From assembly GCA_945874225.1 (NCBI GenBank), contig CAMCFT010000008.1, forward strand, positions 1-64,000: a stretch of DNA of 64,000 nucleotides, read 5' to 3'. The notes beneath the pieces are model-generated. The model did not search any database, was not told where the DNA came from, and saw only the letters and a list, made by a program, of their open reading frames with translations. The translations under genes were made by a program, and so were the position numbers. Below, piece by piece: positions 33,462 through 42,888 of this stretch. The stretch comes from Flavobacterium psychrophilum. Lineage in GTDB: Bacteria > Bacteroidota > Bacteroidia > Flavobacteriales > Flavobacteriaceae. Positions within the stretch are counted from its first letter, which is position 1, and every line of letters begins with the position of its first letter.

Positions 33462-34250
33462 ATGAACAACCAAAATAATATTCTTTCAACTTCAAATTTA
33501 AGTATTGGCTACATAGCCAAAAAATCGGTATCAACCATTGCCAAAAATCTAAACTTGAATTTACAGGAAGGAAAACTAATCGCTTTAATTGGCGCAAATG
33601 GTATTGGAAAATCAACGCTTTTAAGAACCATTACAGGAATCAAGAAACCACTTTCGGGAACCGTCAAGCTGAATGAAAAGAACATTCACGAATTGGATTC
33701 TTTAACCTTGGCACAAAATCTAAGTGTCGTTTTGACTGAGAAATTACCTCCAAGTAATTTGACAGTTTGGGAACTTATCGCCTTGGGAAGACAGCCTTAC
33801 ACCAACTGGATTGGGACATTAACCGACAATGATATTGCGAAAGTAAACGACGCAATTGAACTCACTCAAATCGAGCATTTGACATCCAAAAAACATTACG
33901 AAATCAGTGATGGACAACTACAAATCGTCTTGATTGCAAGAGCTTTGGCACAAGACACACCTTTAATTATTTTGGACGAGCCCACAACCCACTTGGACTT
34001 ACTGCACAAAGTAGTGCTTTTTAAACTCTTGAAAAAACTCACGCAAGAAACTGGAAAGTGTATTCTGTTTTCAACTCACGATATTGATATGGCGATACAA
34101 TTGAGCGATGAAATGATTATTATGACTCCCGATTCCGTGGTTCAAGACCAACCTTGCAATTTGATTATGAAAGGAAGTTTCAACACTTTGTTTAAAGACG
34201 AACATATAGTCTTTGATAGTGAAAAAGGAAAGTTTATCATTAATGGATAA
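33462..34250 (+). CDS. btuD: ABC transporter ATP-binding protein (BtuD-like)
   Basis: A 262-aa ATPase. Walker A GANGIGKST near residue 43, an atypical signature ISDGQLQIVLIARAL near 148 (SDGQ for SGGQ), and Walker B LIILDEPTTHLD near 169. It completes the B12/iron-chelate transporter with btuF and btuC. Between btuC and this gene lies the 678-bp cassette, which probably weakens co-transcription unless the cassette is read through. The last codons (NG stop) come from a palindromic repeat. Confidence 0.86.
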   Translation: MNNQNNILSTSNLSIGYIAKKSVSTIAKNLNLNLQEGKLIALIGANGIGKSTLLRTITGIKKPLSGTVKLNEKNIHELDSLTLAQNLSVVLTEKLPPSNLTVWELIALGRQPYTNWIGTLTDNDIAKVNDAIELTQIEHLTSKKHYEISDGQLQIVLIARALAQDTPLIILDEPTTHLDLLHKVVLFKLLKKLTQETGKCILFSTHDIDMAIQLSDEMIIMTPDSVVQDQPCNLIMKGSFNTLFKDEHIVFDSEKGKFIING

Positions 34251-34275
34251 TTATCAATTGACAATTATCCATTAT
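34244..34275. repeat. Palindromic repeat that supplies stop codons to two convergent genes
   Basis: AATGGATAATT is inverted at AATTATCCATT around ATCAATTGAC. BtuD ends NG-stop inside the left arm, and the convergent methyltransferase gene ends NG-stop inside the right arm, reading the same AATGGATAA. It could also act as a weak bidirectional terminator. Confidence 0.7.
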
Positions 34276-34723
34276 CAATTGAAATCTGTCTCTTCGCTTC
34301 ACCCACCACAAAAGCAACCGAATTCGCAATATTAAAGCTTCGGATTAAATTCGACATTGGAATAGTCAAATGATTTTCGAATCTGGCCAAGACTTCTTCG
34401 TTCAAACCTACACTTTCTTTACCGAAAACCAACCAATCGCCATCCTGAAAATCTACTTCATAAATTGATTTTGAAGCGTGAGAACTCATCAAGAAAACTC
34501 TAGACTTGTCAGGAATCTGGGCAATCCATTCTTCAATATTTTGATATTCCGTAACATCAAGATGTACCCAATAATCCAACCCAGAGCGTTTCAGGTTTTT
34601 ATCATTGATAACAAATCCAAAAGGATGAATCAGGTGTAAACGACTTTCGGTACCAACGCACAATCGGCCAATATTTCCTGTATTGTTGGGAATTTCAGGT
34701 TCAACTAAAACAATGTTTAACAT
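34265..34723 (-). CDS. trmL: tRNA (cytidine(34)-2'-O)-methyltransferase (TrmL-like, SPOUT)
   Basis: 152 aa from the internal ATG at 34723 (MLNIVLVEPEIPNNTGNIGR), which is the classic SpoU/TrmL start; the upstream frame belongs to the 5' neighbour's overlap. LVFGKESVGL near residue 98 and IPMSNLIRSFNIANSVA near 121 are the SPOUT knot motifs binding S-adenosylmethionine. It would methylate the wobble base of tRNA-Leu. It follows the pseudouridine synthase gene by 16 bp. Confidence 0.88.
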   Translation of the reverse strand: MLNIVLVEPEIPNNTGNIGRLCVGTESRLHLIHPFGFVINDKNLKRSGLDYWVHLDVTEYQNIEEWIAQIPDKSRVFLMSSHASKSIYEVDFQDGDWLVFGKESVGLNEEVLARFENHLTIPMSNLIRSFNIANSVAFVVGEAKRQISIDNG

Positions 34724-34739
34724 TTTTATTTTGGCTTTT

Positions 34740-35309
34740 TTATATTTCAAAACTTTCAACTTCAACAACTTCTCCAGCTTGTAAATCATTCAAATATACG
34801 TTTCCTATTCGAACTCGTATCAATCTCAAAGTAGGAAAACCAACGGCCGCCGTCATTTTTCGAACTTGACGAAACTTTCCTTCATTAACTGTGATGGAAG
34901 CCCAAGAAGTTGGTCCGTGACGTTCGTCCCGAATCTTTTTCCCTCTCTCTCCAAAAGCAGGAATTTCAATAATTATAAAAGACTCGCAAGGTTTGGTGAT
35001 ATATTTTGTGCCGTTAAAACCTATTTCGACACCATTTTTCATTTTTTCAATCGCTTCCTCCGTGATAATCCCATCCACTTGAACGTAATATTCTTTGTCG
35101 ACTTTTTTGCTGCGAACTATTTCACTCATTTTGCCATCAGTAGTCAATAAAAGTAAACCTTCGGAATCCTCGTCAAGACGACCAATTGCCATTGTTCCTA
35201 ATGGAAAATCGTGTAATTCGCCCAAGAGTTTCTTTTTCCTTTTGAGCTCGTAAATAAACTGACTTAAATAGCCGTAGGGTTTGTGAATGATGAAATGTCG
35301 GTGGTACAT
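34740..35309 (-). CDS. rluE: 23S rRNA pseudouridine synthase, RsuA/RluE family
   Basis: A 189-aa enzyme without an S4 domain. The catalytic aspartate is D46 in IGRLDEDSEGLLLLTTDG, and KVDKEYYVQVDG and GKFRQVRKMTAAVGFPTLRLIRVRIG complete the fold. The size and lack of S4 fit RluE rather than RluB or RsuA. It leads a two-gene RNA-modification unit with trmL. Confidence 0.85.
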   Translation of the reverse strand: MYHRHFIIHKPYGYLSQFIYELKRKKKLLGELHDFPLGTMAIGRLDEDSEGLLLLTTDGKMSEIVRSKKVDKEYYVQVDGIITEEAIEKMKNGVEIGFNGTKYITKPCESFIIIEIPAFGERGKKIRDERHGPTSWASITVNEGKFRQVRKMTAAVGFPTLRLIRVRIGNVYLNDLQAGEVVEVESFEI

Positions 35310-35418
35310 TTGAGACTAGTTCTAATAATTGGTTACAAAATTACTATTTCTATTTCTTCTTATTCATATAAAAAATGGTGCTATTCCAAATTAAAAATTA
35401 AATCTTAATTAAAAAGAG

Positions 35419-36651
35419 TTACTTTTTACTCAAAAGCTTTTCCACTTCTTGCAAACTCCCATCCACTTTATCGATGTGCAATCCCAAAATAGCGGCAATT
35501 AATGGATAAACACTCACATTTTGAAATGTACCTGTTCTTTTACCTATCCTGAAGTTGGGTCCTTTAGCATAAAAAATCGCCTGCATATCTTTATTACGAT
35601 TATCATATCCGTGAGTACCGCCCATTACTTTCTTGTTTTTACTAGTAACCAAACTATAATTTTTGTCTGCTTCGATTACAAAATCTAAAACTCGAGAATT
35701 ACTCCCATAATGGAATCTTTTAGGTAAATCTTTGGTTGCCCAAAACTTTAAATGAGGTATTTGTTTTAGAGCTAGAGCAATAGAATCCTTATATCCCTCT
35801 TTAGCCTGAATACTCATAATGGGATTTATGACTTGATGATAACCAAGCCAATTGGGTTTTAAATAATCCAATACAGCCACTTTTTTGGAATCGGATATAT
35901 TGGCCATGCCGTGATCAGAAACAACGATTAAATTTATTTTTTTTCCAATAGGTAATTCGTCTAGTTTATGAACTAGAACACCTAAAATAGAATCCATTTT
36001 GATTACCATTTTTTCGTTTTCTATAGACAATGGGCCAAAAGTATGTCCCGTATGGTCGGGCTCATCAAAATAAAGAGTAATCAAATGAGGCCTATCTTTT
36101 TCGGGAAGATTTAGCCAGCCTATCACGGTATCTATTCGATTAGAATACGAAATAGTATCGTCATATTTTTTATAAATACTTGGACTTTTTTCGCCGGTAT
36201 CTGAACCAGGCCAAAAAAAGGAAGCTGCTTTTAAACCTTGCTGCTCGGCAACATTCCAAATAGGATTGCCTCCATAAAACCGGGCATCGTTTTTTGCAGC
36301 GCTCGATAAAGAAAATGATTTTTGGAGCAAAGGATCATAAAAGCTGTTGTTAATGATTCCGTGATGATCTGGATACAAACCCGTTACTATAGAATAATGA
36401 TTAGGAAAAGTCTTGGTGGGATAGGATGGTTTCAAAGATTTTGCAACCACGCCCACTTTAGCAATGGCATTTAGGTTTGGAGTTTTAAAATGTTTTGAAT
36501 AGTCCCACCTAAAACCATCCAAAGAAACCAAAACCACATATGGTTTCTCAGAATCCTGACCAAATGCTAAACCAAAATTAGTTACTATTAAAAATATAAA
36601 CACCTTTTTGATACTCTTCAAAGTGATTCCTGCCAGTGCTTCTTTTTTCAT
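35419..36651 (-). CDS. Exported alkaline phosphatase-superfamily phosphodiesterase (ENPP-like)
   Basis: 410 aa from the ATG at 36651, giving a signal peptide (VFIFLIVTNFGLAFGQ). VVLVSLDGFRWDY starts the zinc site, and the nucleophile threonine is in SYPTKTFPNHYSIVTGLYPD near residue 80. Further zinc ligands appear in YFDEPDHTGHTFGP and VVSDHGMANI. The family cleaves nucleotides or phosphodiesters outside the cell. Substrate unknown. Confidence 0.87.
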   Translation of the reverse strand: MKKEALAGITLKSIKKVFIFLIVTNFGLAFGQDSEKPYVVLVSLDGFRWDYSKHFKTPNLNAIAKVGVVAKSLKPSYPTKTFPNHYSIVTGLYPDHHGIINNSFYDPLLQKSFSLSSAAKNDARFYGGNPIWNVAEQQGLKAASFFWPGSDTGEKSPSIYKKYDDTISYSNRIDTVIGWLNLPEKDRPHLITLYFDEPDHTGHTFGPLSIENEKMVIKMDSILGVLVHKLDELPIGKKINLIVVSDHGMANISDSKKVAVLDYLKPNWLGYHQVINPIMSIQAKEGYKDSIALALKQIPHLKFWATKDLPKRFHYGSNSRVLDFVIEADKNYSLVTSKNKKVMGGTHGYDNRNKDMQAIFYAKGPNFRIGKRTGTFQNVSVYPLIAAILGLHIDKVDGSLQEVEKLLSKK

Positions 36652-36839
36652 ATTGGTGTTGTAAATTTTCCTGCAAATATATATCGTTAAGTTGATTTTT
36701 ATTGTTATCAAATCATCAAATCGTTTTATTTAAAATCAAAATTTTGTGGGTTCAAAAAATACATTTTTCAAAAAACCATCTAATGCATTCTCACTTGATA
36801 ATATTCCTTACTTTTACTTTCTACAAAATCCATTCTTTT

Positions 36840-38195
36840 ATGTCAAACATGCTCCCGTTTTTACTGCTTTTTATTATTGCTCTCGCTATTGGAATTTTCA
36901 TTGGAAAACTTATTTTTTCAGCCCAATCGCAATCGGAAAAAGCTTTTTTGGAAGAAAAATTGAACAATCTCAAAGAACAATCATTGGTCGAAAAAACGGC
37001 TTTGGAGAAACAACTTCAACAAACGATACAAGAGAAGGAAACTATTCGCAACGAAAAGGAATCTATAAACATTCAATTGACTAAGAAAGAGGTTGATTTT
37101 GAAAATCTTTGGCAACGCAACAAAGAACAAAAGGAAGAAGTAGAAAAACTCCAGGAAAAGTTTACCAAGGAATTCGAGAATTTAGCCAATAAAATATTAG
37201 ACGAAAAATCTAGCAAGTTTACTGAGCAGAATAAAGAAAATATGAAAAATATCTTGTCACCATTGCAAGAAAAAATTCAGCTTTTCGAGAAAAGAGTGGA
37301 CGACACCCATAAAGAAAGTATTGATTATCATGCGGCTTTGCGCCAACAAATTCTTGGCTTGAGCGAGATGAATGCTCAAATGAGCAAAGAAACATTAAAC
37401 CTCACCAAAGCATTAAAAGGCGATAGTAAAATGCAGGGGAATTGGGGGGAGTTAATTCTGGAAAGAGTTTTGGAAAAATCAGGATTAGAAAAAGACAGAG
37501 AATATTTTGTACAACAATCTCACACCAACGGAGAAGGAAATCGCGTTTTTCCTGATGTAGTCATCAATCTTCCTGATGGAAAAAAGATGATTGTCGATTC
37601 GAAAGTTTCGCTCACTGCTTATGAAAAATACATCAACGAGGAAGATGATAGTTTAAAAAATGGATTTTTAAAAGAACACGTCAATTCTATAAAACGTCAC
37701 GTAGAGCAACTAGGCGAAAAAAACTATCAGGATTTGTACCAAATAGAAAGTCCTGATTTTGTACTTTTATTTATTCCGATGGAACCAGCTTTTGCTTTGG
37801 CTTTGAATGACGATACCACATTATATAATAAAGCATTTGAAAAAAATATTGTGATTGTGACACCTTCTACTTTATTGGCGACTTTGCGTACCATTGACAG
37901 TATGTGGGCCAACCAAAAGCAACAAGAAAATGCCTTTGAAATTGCGCGACAAGCAGGTGCTTTGTATGATAAATTTGAAGGTTTTGTGGCTGATTTAATC
38001 AAAGTTGGAAAGAAAATAGACGAAAGCAAAGTAGAATATCAAGGTGCGATGAACAAGCTTGTGGATGGAAAAGGAAACCTCATCACGAGTGTCGAAAAAT
38101 TGAAAAAAATGGGAGCCAAAGCAAAAAAAGCACTTCCTGAAAACATCTTGAATAGAGCCAATAATGACCAAAATGAAATCGATAATAACAAATAA
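36840..38195 (+). CDS. rmuC: DNA recombination protein RmuC
   Basis: 451 aa from ATG 36840 (MSNMLPFLLLFIIALAIGIF), which gives the N-terminal membrane anchor typical of RmuC. A long coiled coil follows (about 28-160), then the RmuC nuclease-like domain (about 190-420) with KGDSKMQGNWGELILERVLE and PDGKKMIVDSKVSLTAYEKY. It limits recombination at inverted repeats in E. coli. Single gene. Confidence 0.9.
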   Translation: MSNMLPFLLLFIIALAIGIFIGKLIFSAQSQSEKAFLEEKLNNLKEQSLVEKTALEKQLQQTIQEKETIRNEKESINIQLTKKEVDFENLWQRNKEQKEEVEKLQEKFTKEFENLANKILDEKSSKFTEQNKENMKNILSPLQEKIQLFEKRVDDTHKESIDYHAALRQQILGLSEMNAQMSKETLNLTKALKGDSKMQGNWGELILERVLEKSGLEKDREYFVQQSHTNGEGNRVFPDVVINLPDGKKMIVDSKVSLTAYEKYINEEDDSLKNGFLKEHVNSIKRHVEQLGEKNYQDLYQIESPDFVLLFIPMEPAFALALNDDTTLYNKAFEKNIVIVTPSTLLATLRTIDSMWANQKQQENAFEIARQAGALYDKFEGFVADLIKVGKKIDESKVEYQGAMNKLVDGKGNLITSVEKLKKMGAKAKKALPENILNRANNDQNEIDNNK

Positions 38196-38231
38196 ACCGT
38201 AAATATAAATCTAATTTTTTACTCAAAAAAT

Positions 38232-39146
38232 CTATTTACCCATACAATCCCGAAGAGCATCTTCTAACTCTCTAAAGCGGAATATAAATCCCAATTTCTC
38301 AATCTTTTCCGAAGAAACTCTCCTTCCTGTAAGTATAATTTTAGACATTTCACCCAAACCTAATTTTATCAAAATGGCTGGAACATTGGGCAACCAAATT
38401 GAATATCCATATATTTTTGCTAATGTTTTTGAAAAAACAGTATTCGTTGTATTATCAGTGATTGCAGCATTATAAGCACCTTCCATTTTTGTATTTTTTA
38501 AAGCTTCCAGATAAATTGCACACAAATCATCTATATGAATCCAAGGCATATATTGCTTTCCTGAACCAAGTGCAGAGCCCAATCTAAATTTAAAAATTGG
38601 AGTCAGTTTCTTTAAAAAACCATCATCTTTTCCGAGAACTAAACCCGTACGAATTTTTACGGTGCGAATTCCTAAACTATTAATAGTATCTGCAGAAGCT
38701 TCCCATTTTTGGCAAGTCAAACCCAAAAAATCATCGGAAGGAATAGTGTTTTCATCACAAATTGCTGAACCATTTATGGCTCCGTAAATCCCAATTCCTG
38801 AAGCTGAAACAAAAGCTTCTAGCTTTTTATTGCTCTTTTTTAAAACTTCATAAATCAATTTTGTCGATTGTTCTCTGCTGTTTATAATGGCAGCTTTCCG
38901 TTTTGTAGTCCATCTTTTTTCAGCAATATTTTCGCCTGCAAGATGAATTATAAAATCAGCATTAAGAACTGCCTTCTCATCAATATAAATACTGGAAACA
39001 TCCCAGATATAATAGGAAATATCATTCGTGTTTTGTTTATTACTTCTACTCAAAATTGAAACGGAATAACCATTAGCAATTAACAAATTAGTCAAATGCT
39101 TCCCAACGAATCCCGAACCTCCACTTATTAATACATTTTTTTTCAT
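38232..39146 (-). CDS. TIGR01777 family epimerase/oxidoreductase
   Basis: A 304-aa NAD(P)-binding Rossmann protein. LISGGSGFVGKHLTNLLI at the start is the cofactor motif, and the YGYSIWLPNVPAILIKLGLGEM segment and a C-terminal DUF1731-like tail (about 255-300) define the family (SulA-like epimerase). Reaction unknown. It is divergent from the TetR-like gene, and the shared intergenic region holds one of the proposed CarH operators. Confidence 0.87.
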   Translation of the reverse strand: MKKNVLISGGSGFVGKHLTNLLIANGYSVSILSRSNKQNTNDISYYIWDVSSIYIDEKAVLNADFIIHLAGENIAEKRWTTKRKAAIINSREQSTKLIYEVLKKSNKKLEAFVSASGIGIYGAINGSAICDENTIPSDDFLGLTCQKWEASADTINSLGIRTVKIRTGLVLGKDDGFLKKLTPIFKFRLGSALGSGKQYMPWIHIDDLCAIYLEALKNTKMEGAYNAAITDNTTNTVFSKTLAKIYGYSIWLPNVPAILIKLGLGEMSKIILTGRRVSSEKIEKLGFIFRFRELEDALRDCMGK

Positions 39147-39199
39147 GACAATACAAAGCTAATCAATTTAAATGAAATGTAAACATTAACATTTATTTT

Positions 39200-39229
39200 T
39201 GTTTAACTTTAATTGATTATGATTAAACA
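39200..39229. promoter_or_regulatory. Proposed CarH operator, TetR/UbiB operon
   Basis: TGTTTAA-N16-TTAAACA, perfect 7-bp half sites. It overlaps the -33 region of the likely promoter (TTG 39213-39215, TATCTTTA 39234-39241). The same architecture, with N16, is found at crtI (49540-49569) and carH (50482-50511). Confidence 0.6.
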
Positions 39230-39266
39230 TTGTATATCTTTATACCCTAATTTAAAATTAATAAAA

Positions 39267-39926
39267 ATGGCTACTAAAAAAACAACAATAACAAGAGACA
39301 AAATTGTTTCAATGTATATGAAATACAGATTAGAAAATAATGATAAGCCAAAATCAGTATATCAATTTGCCAAAATAAATGGTTTTGACGAAACGGAATT
39401 CTATAATTTTTATGGCACCATCGAAAGTGTCGAAAAAGAAATTTTTAAAATGTTTCTAGAAAAAACATTACAATTAATTCAAAAAGATCCATCATATGAA
39501 ACCTATGATATGAAGAGCAAAATGTTAAGTTTCTACTTTACATTTTTCGAATTATTGTCGGCCAATAGAAGTTATGTTGTAATGAGTTTGAAAGAACACC
39601 AGAATCAACTGAAAAATCTAATGCAACTTTCGAACCTACGAATCGGATTCAAAAACTATATTACCGAAATTATTACTGATGATGTGAGAACCCAATACGA
39701 AAAATTTCAAAATTTTCAAGAAAAAGCAATTCAGGAAACGGCTTGGATTCAATTTTTATTGACATTGAAATTCTGGATGGAAGATGAATCACCTGCTTTC
39801 GAAAAAACAGACATCTATATTGAAAAATCCGTAAAGGCAACATTCGAATTAATGAATAGCGCACCCATAGACAGCATAATCGATTTTGGAAAATTTATTT
39901 TCAAAGAAAAAATATACAACAAATAA
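39267..39926 (+). CDS. TetR/AcrR-like transcriptional regulator
   Basis: 219 aa from the ATG at 39267. An N-terminal helix-turn-helix (about 8-55, SVYQFAKINGFDETEFYNFYG) has the TetR-type recognition region, followed by an all-helical ligand-binding-like domain. It shares one base with the next start, so it is coupled to the UbiB-like kinase gene. It may instead act as a non-DNA-binding partner. Target unknown. Confidence 0.72.
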   Translation: MATKKTTITRDKIVSMYMKYRLENNDKPKSVYQFAKINGFDETEFYNFYGTIESVEKEIFKMFLEKTLQLIQKDPSYETYDMKSKMLSFYFTFFELLSANRSYVVMSLKEHQNQLKNLMQLSNLRIGFKNYITEIITDDVRTQYEKFQNFQEKAIQETAWIQFLLTLKFWMEDESPAFEKTDIYIEKSVKATFELMNSAPIDSIIDFGKFIFKEKIYNK

Positions 39927-41230
39927 TGAAAACCATAGACTACATTCCTACTTCAAAAATTGAAAGAGCGACAAAACTCGTGCAAACTGGTGCAAAAGTG
40001 GGCGTAAATTATATTAAATATTACGGCGAAAAAATGGTAAATCCAACAATGACTCGTGATAAACTCAATGAAGACAATGCCGAAGACATTTATGATGGAC
40101 TGAAAAGTCTGAAAGGAAGTGCGCTGAAAGTCGCGCAAATGTTGAGTATGGACAAGAGTTTTTTGCCACAGGCTTATGTCGAGAAATTTTCCCTATCTCA
40201 ATTCTCAGTTCCGCCATTATCAGCTCCTTTGGTTTTAAAAACCTTCAAAGCTAATTTTGGTAAAACTCCCTATGAAATATTTGATGAGTTTGATGCCTTT
40301 TCTGTTAATGCCGCCAGTATAGGACAAGTTCATAAAGCAACTAAGGATGGAAAAAAATTAGCAGTAAAAATTCAATATCCTGGTGTTGCAAATAGTATTT
40401 CTTCGGATTTGGCTATGGTAAAACCCATTGCTATCAGAATGTTTAATCTTCAAGGAAAAGATTCGGACAAATATTTCAAGGAAGTGGAAGACAAGTTGAT
40501 TGAAGAAACCGACTATTTATTGGAATTAAAACAAAGCAAAGAAGTAGTTGAAGCGTGCAAGAAAATTGAAAATCTGGTTTTTCCAGACTACTATCCCAAG
40601 TACTCTTCTGAGAAAATTATCACGATGGATTGGATGACGGGAATCCATCTTTCGGAGTTTACCAAAAAAAATACTAATCAGGAAGTCGCCAATACTGTTG
40701 GACAGGCATTGTGGAATTTCTATATGTATCAAATTCACATTTTAAGAAAAGTTCATGCTGATCCGCATCCGGGAAATTTTCTTGTAAATCCAGAGAATCA
40801 ATTGGTAGCAATAGATTTTGGATGTATGAAAAAAATTCCAAACGAATTTTACATTCCATATTTTGAGTTAATTAACCCAGAAGTTATAGACAACAAAAAA
40901 CTATTTAGAGAAAAATTATTCGAATTGGAGATTCTTAGAGAGGATGATTCCAAAGAAGAAATCGAATATTTCACCCAAATGTTTTATGACCTATTGTCGT
41001 TATTCACCAAACCATTTCAATCAGAAACATTTGATTTTTCTGATGAAGATTTTTTTCAAAACATTGCGCAATTAGGAGAACGATTTTCTAAAGACACCAA
41101 TCTTAGAAAAATGAATGGCAATCGTGGTTCTAAACATTTTATTTATATGAATAGAACGTTTTTTGGTTTATATAATTTGATGTTCGATTTGAAATCTAAA
41201 ATTGTGGTAAACGAATATCTAAAATACTAG
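39926..41230 (+). CDS. ABC1/UbiB-family atypical kinase (AarF-like)
   Basis: A 434-aa protein. The KxGQ-like region LKGSALKVAQMLSMD (about 58-72) and the A-rich loop SVNAASIGQVHKATKDGKKLAVKIQYP are ABC1 hallmarks, with the catalytic site HADPHPGNFLVNPENQLVAIDFGC near residue 275. UbiB-type proteins act on lipid-associated pathways such as quinone synthesis. It is co-transcribed with TIGR03643 and pigment- and light-associated genes. Confidence 0.9.
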   Translation: MKTIDYIPTSKIERATKLVQTGAKVGVNYIKYYGEKMVNPTMTRDKLNEDNAEDIYDGLKSLKGSALKVAQMLSMDKSFLPQAYVEKFSLSQFSVPPLSAPLVLKTFKANFGKTPYEIFDEFDAFSVNAASIGQVHKATKDGKKLAVKIQYPGVANSISSDLAMVKPIAIRMFNLQGKDSDKYFKEVEDKLIEETDYLLELKQSKEVVEACKKIENLVFPDYYPKYSSEKIITMDWMTGIHLSEFTKKNTNQEVANTVGQALWNFYMYQIHILRKVHADPHPGNFLVNPENQLVAIDFGCMKKIPNEFYIPYFELINPEVIDNKKLFREKLFELEILREDDSKEEIEYFTQMFYDLLSLFTKPFQSETFDFSDEDFFQNIAQLGERFSKDTNLRKMNGNRGSKHFIYMNRTFFGLYNLMFDLKSKIVVNEYLKY

Positions 41231-41232
41231 CC

Positions 41233-41511
41233 TTGAAAAAAGAACTCTCTGAGATTGATAAAGACAGAATTATTGAAATGGCTTGGGAAGACCGAACTAC
41301 ATTCGATGCGATTTTGTTACAATTTGGATTAAAAGAACAAGAAGTTATCGATTTAATGCGAATCGAGATGAAACCTTCGAGTTTTAGAATGTGGCGCGAA
41401 AGAGTACAAGGCAGGAAAACAAAACACGAAAAATTAAGGGATTTTAGAGAAGGACGATTCAAATGCAGCATGCAAAGACAAATCAATAACAATAAAATTT
41501 CGAAGAGATAA
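41233..41511 (+). CDS. TIGR03643 family protein
   Basis: A 92-aa protein that apparently starts at TTG (41233), 2 bp after the UbiB-like stop. The family shows conserved W and M residues: MAWEDRTTFDAILLQFGL and MRIEMKPSSFRMWRERVQGR. Function unknown; members are often near photolyase and related light-response genes in other bacteria, as here. No membrane helix or signal. Confidence 0.85.
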   Translation: MKKELSEIDKDRIIEMAWEDRTTFDAILLQFGLKEQEVIDLMRIEMKPSSFRMWRERVQGRKTKHEKLRDFREGRFKCSMQRQINNNKISKR

Positions 41512-41524
41512 TTAAAATAAAACC

Positions 41525-42208
41525 ATGAAAAATATAGTGATCATAGGTGGTAGCAAAGGAATTGGAAATGCAATTTTAATGCAACAATTGGAAACAAACT
41601 TAGTTTACAACATTAGTAGAAATGCTCCGGACATTTTGCATCCCAACTTGAAACATTTTTCTTTAGATGTTTTGCAAGATACTCTTCCAGACATTGAAAA
41701 CATTGACGTTTTGATATATTGTCCGGGTTCAATTAATTTGAAACCTATTGGCAGTTTAAGTATCGATGATTTCCGAAATGATTTCGAAATTAATGTGATT
41801 GGTGCTGTAAAAACTATTCAGAAATATTTACCTGTATTGAAAAAAGGCAACAACCCATCCATCGTTTTGTTCAGCACTGTTGCAGCAAAACTAGGAATGC
41901 CTTTCCACGCAAGCATCGCAACTGCTAAGGCGGGAATCGAAGGTTTAGTGAAATCGCTCGGAGCAGAACTAGCTTCTGTAATAAGAATCAATGCCATTGC
42001 TCCTACTATTACTGAAACAACATTGGCGGCAGGAATTCTACGAAACGATCGAATGAAAGAAAATATGATAGAACGCCACCCCATGAAAGGTTATCTAAAA
42101 CCTGAAGAAGTGGCTCATATGGCGGACTTTCTCATTTCAGAAAATGCAAAATCAATCTCGGGACAGATTTTCGAAATGGATTACGGTATTGTTACATTCA
42201 AAATATAA
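41525..42208 (+). CDS. Short-chain dehydrogenase/reductase
   Basis: A 227-aa SDR. The cofactor motif is GGSKGIGNAI near residue 8. A serine (LFSTVAAKLGMPFHASIATAKAGIEG) precedes the active K, but the usual YxxxK tyrosine appears replaced (HASIATAK), so catalysis may be atypical. It belongs to the plus-strand light operon between TIGR03643 and folE. Substrate unknown. Confidence 0.85.
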   Translation: MKNIVIIGGSKGIGNAILMQQLETNLVYNISRNAPDILHPNLKHFSLDVLQDTLPDIENIDVLIYCPGSINLKPIGSLSIDDFRNDFEINVIGAVKTIQKYLPVLKKGNNPSIVLFSTVAAKLGMPFHASIATAKAGIEGLVKSLGAELASVIRINAIAPTITETTLAAGILRNDRMKENMIERHPMKGYLKPEEVAHMADFLISENAKSISGQIFEMDYGIVTFKI

Positions 42209-42250
42209 AAAGAAAACTTAAATAATTTATTTATACTTAAATAAAAGAAA

Positions 42251-42865
42251 ATGATAGCCAAACAAATAAAAGGGTACGAAAAAATAGAAAAATACGATAC
42301 GGAAACAACAGCAATATTAGCCGATAACTACCGATCCATAATTGAAAATTTAGGTGAAAACATCTACAGAGAAGGACTCGAAAAAACTCCGGAAAGAGCT
42401 GCAAAAGCAATGCAATATTTAACTCACGGATACGGTTTAGATCCTTTAGAAATTCTAAAATCGGCTCTGTTTACAGAAAATCATAAGCAGATGATTGTCG
42501 TAAAAGACATTGAAGTATACTCAATGTGCGAACATCACATGTTACCCTTTTTTGGAAAAGCACATATAGCATATATTCCAAACGGTAAAATTGTTGGTTT
42601 AAGTAAAATCCCAAGAGTGGTTGATGCTTTTTCAAGAAGAATGCAAGTGCAGGAAAGATTAACAGATGAGATAAAAAACTGTATCCAGGACGCATTAGAT
42701 CCATTAGGAGTTGCTGTAGTTATTGAAGCGCAACATATGTGCATGTGCATGCGAGGTATTCAAAAACAAAATTCAGTAACCACAACATCGTCTTTTAATG
42801 GAGCTTTCGAAAAAAACAAAACCAGAAAAGAGTTTATAAGTTTAGTTTCTAATAAATTGAGTTAA
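42251..42865 (+). CDS. folE: GTP cyclohydrolase I
   Basis: A 204-aa enzyme converting GTP to dihydroneopterin triphosphate for folate and pterins. The zinc site is C93 with the two histidines in [12 protein letters not shown], and the second cysteine region is [11 protein letters not shown] near 161. The QEDKLT-like segment is replaced by [10 protein letters not shown]. Its place beside photolyase genes could mean it supplies the folate or pterin antenna cofactor of photolyase. Confidence 0.92.
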   Translation: MIAKQIKGYEKIEKYDTETTAILADNYRSIIENLGENIYREGLEKTPERAAKAMQYLTHGYGLDPLEILKSALFTENHKQMIVVKDIEVYSMCEHHMLPFFGKAHIAYIPNGKIVGLSKIPRVVDAFSRRMQVQERLTDEIKNCIQDALDPLGVAVVIEAQHMCMCMRGIQKQNSVTTTSSFNGAFEKNKTRKEFISLVSNKLS

Positions 42866-42888
42866 ATTTGATCCATTAAACTAAAACC

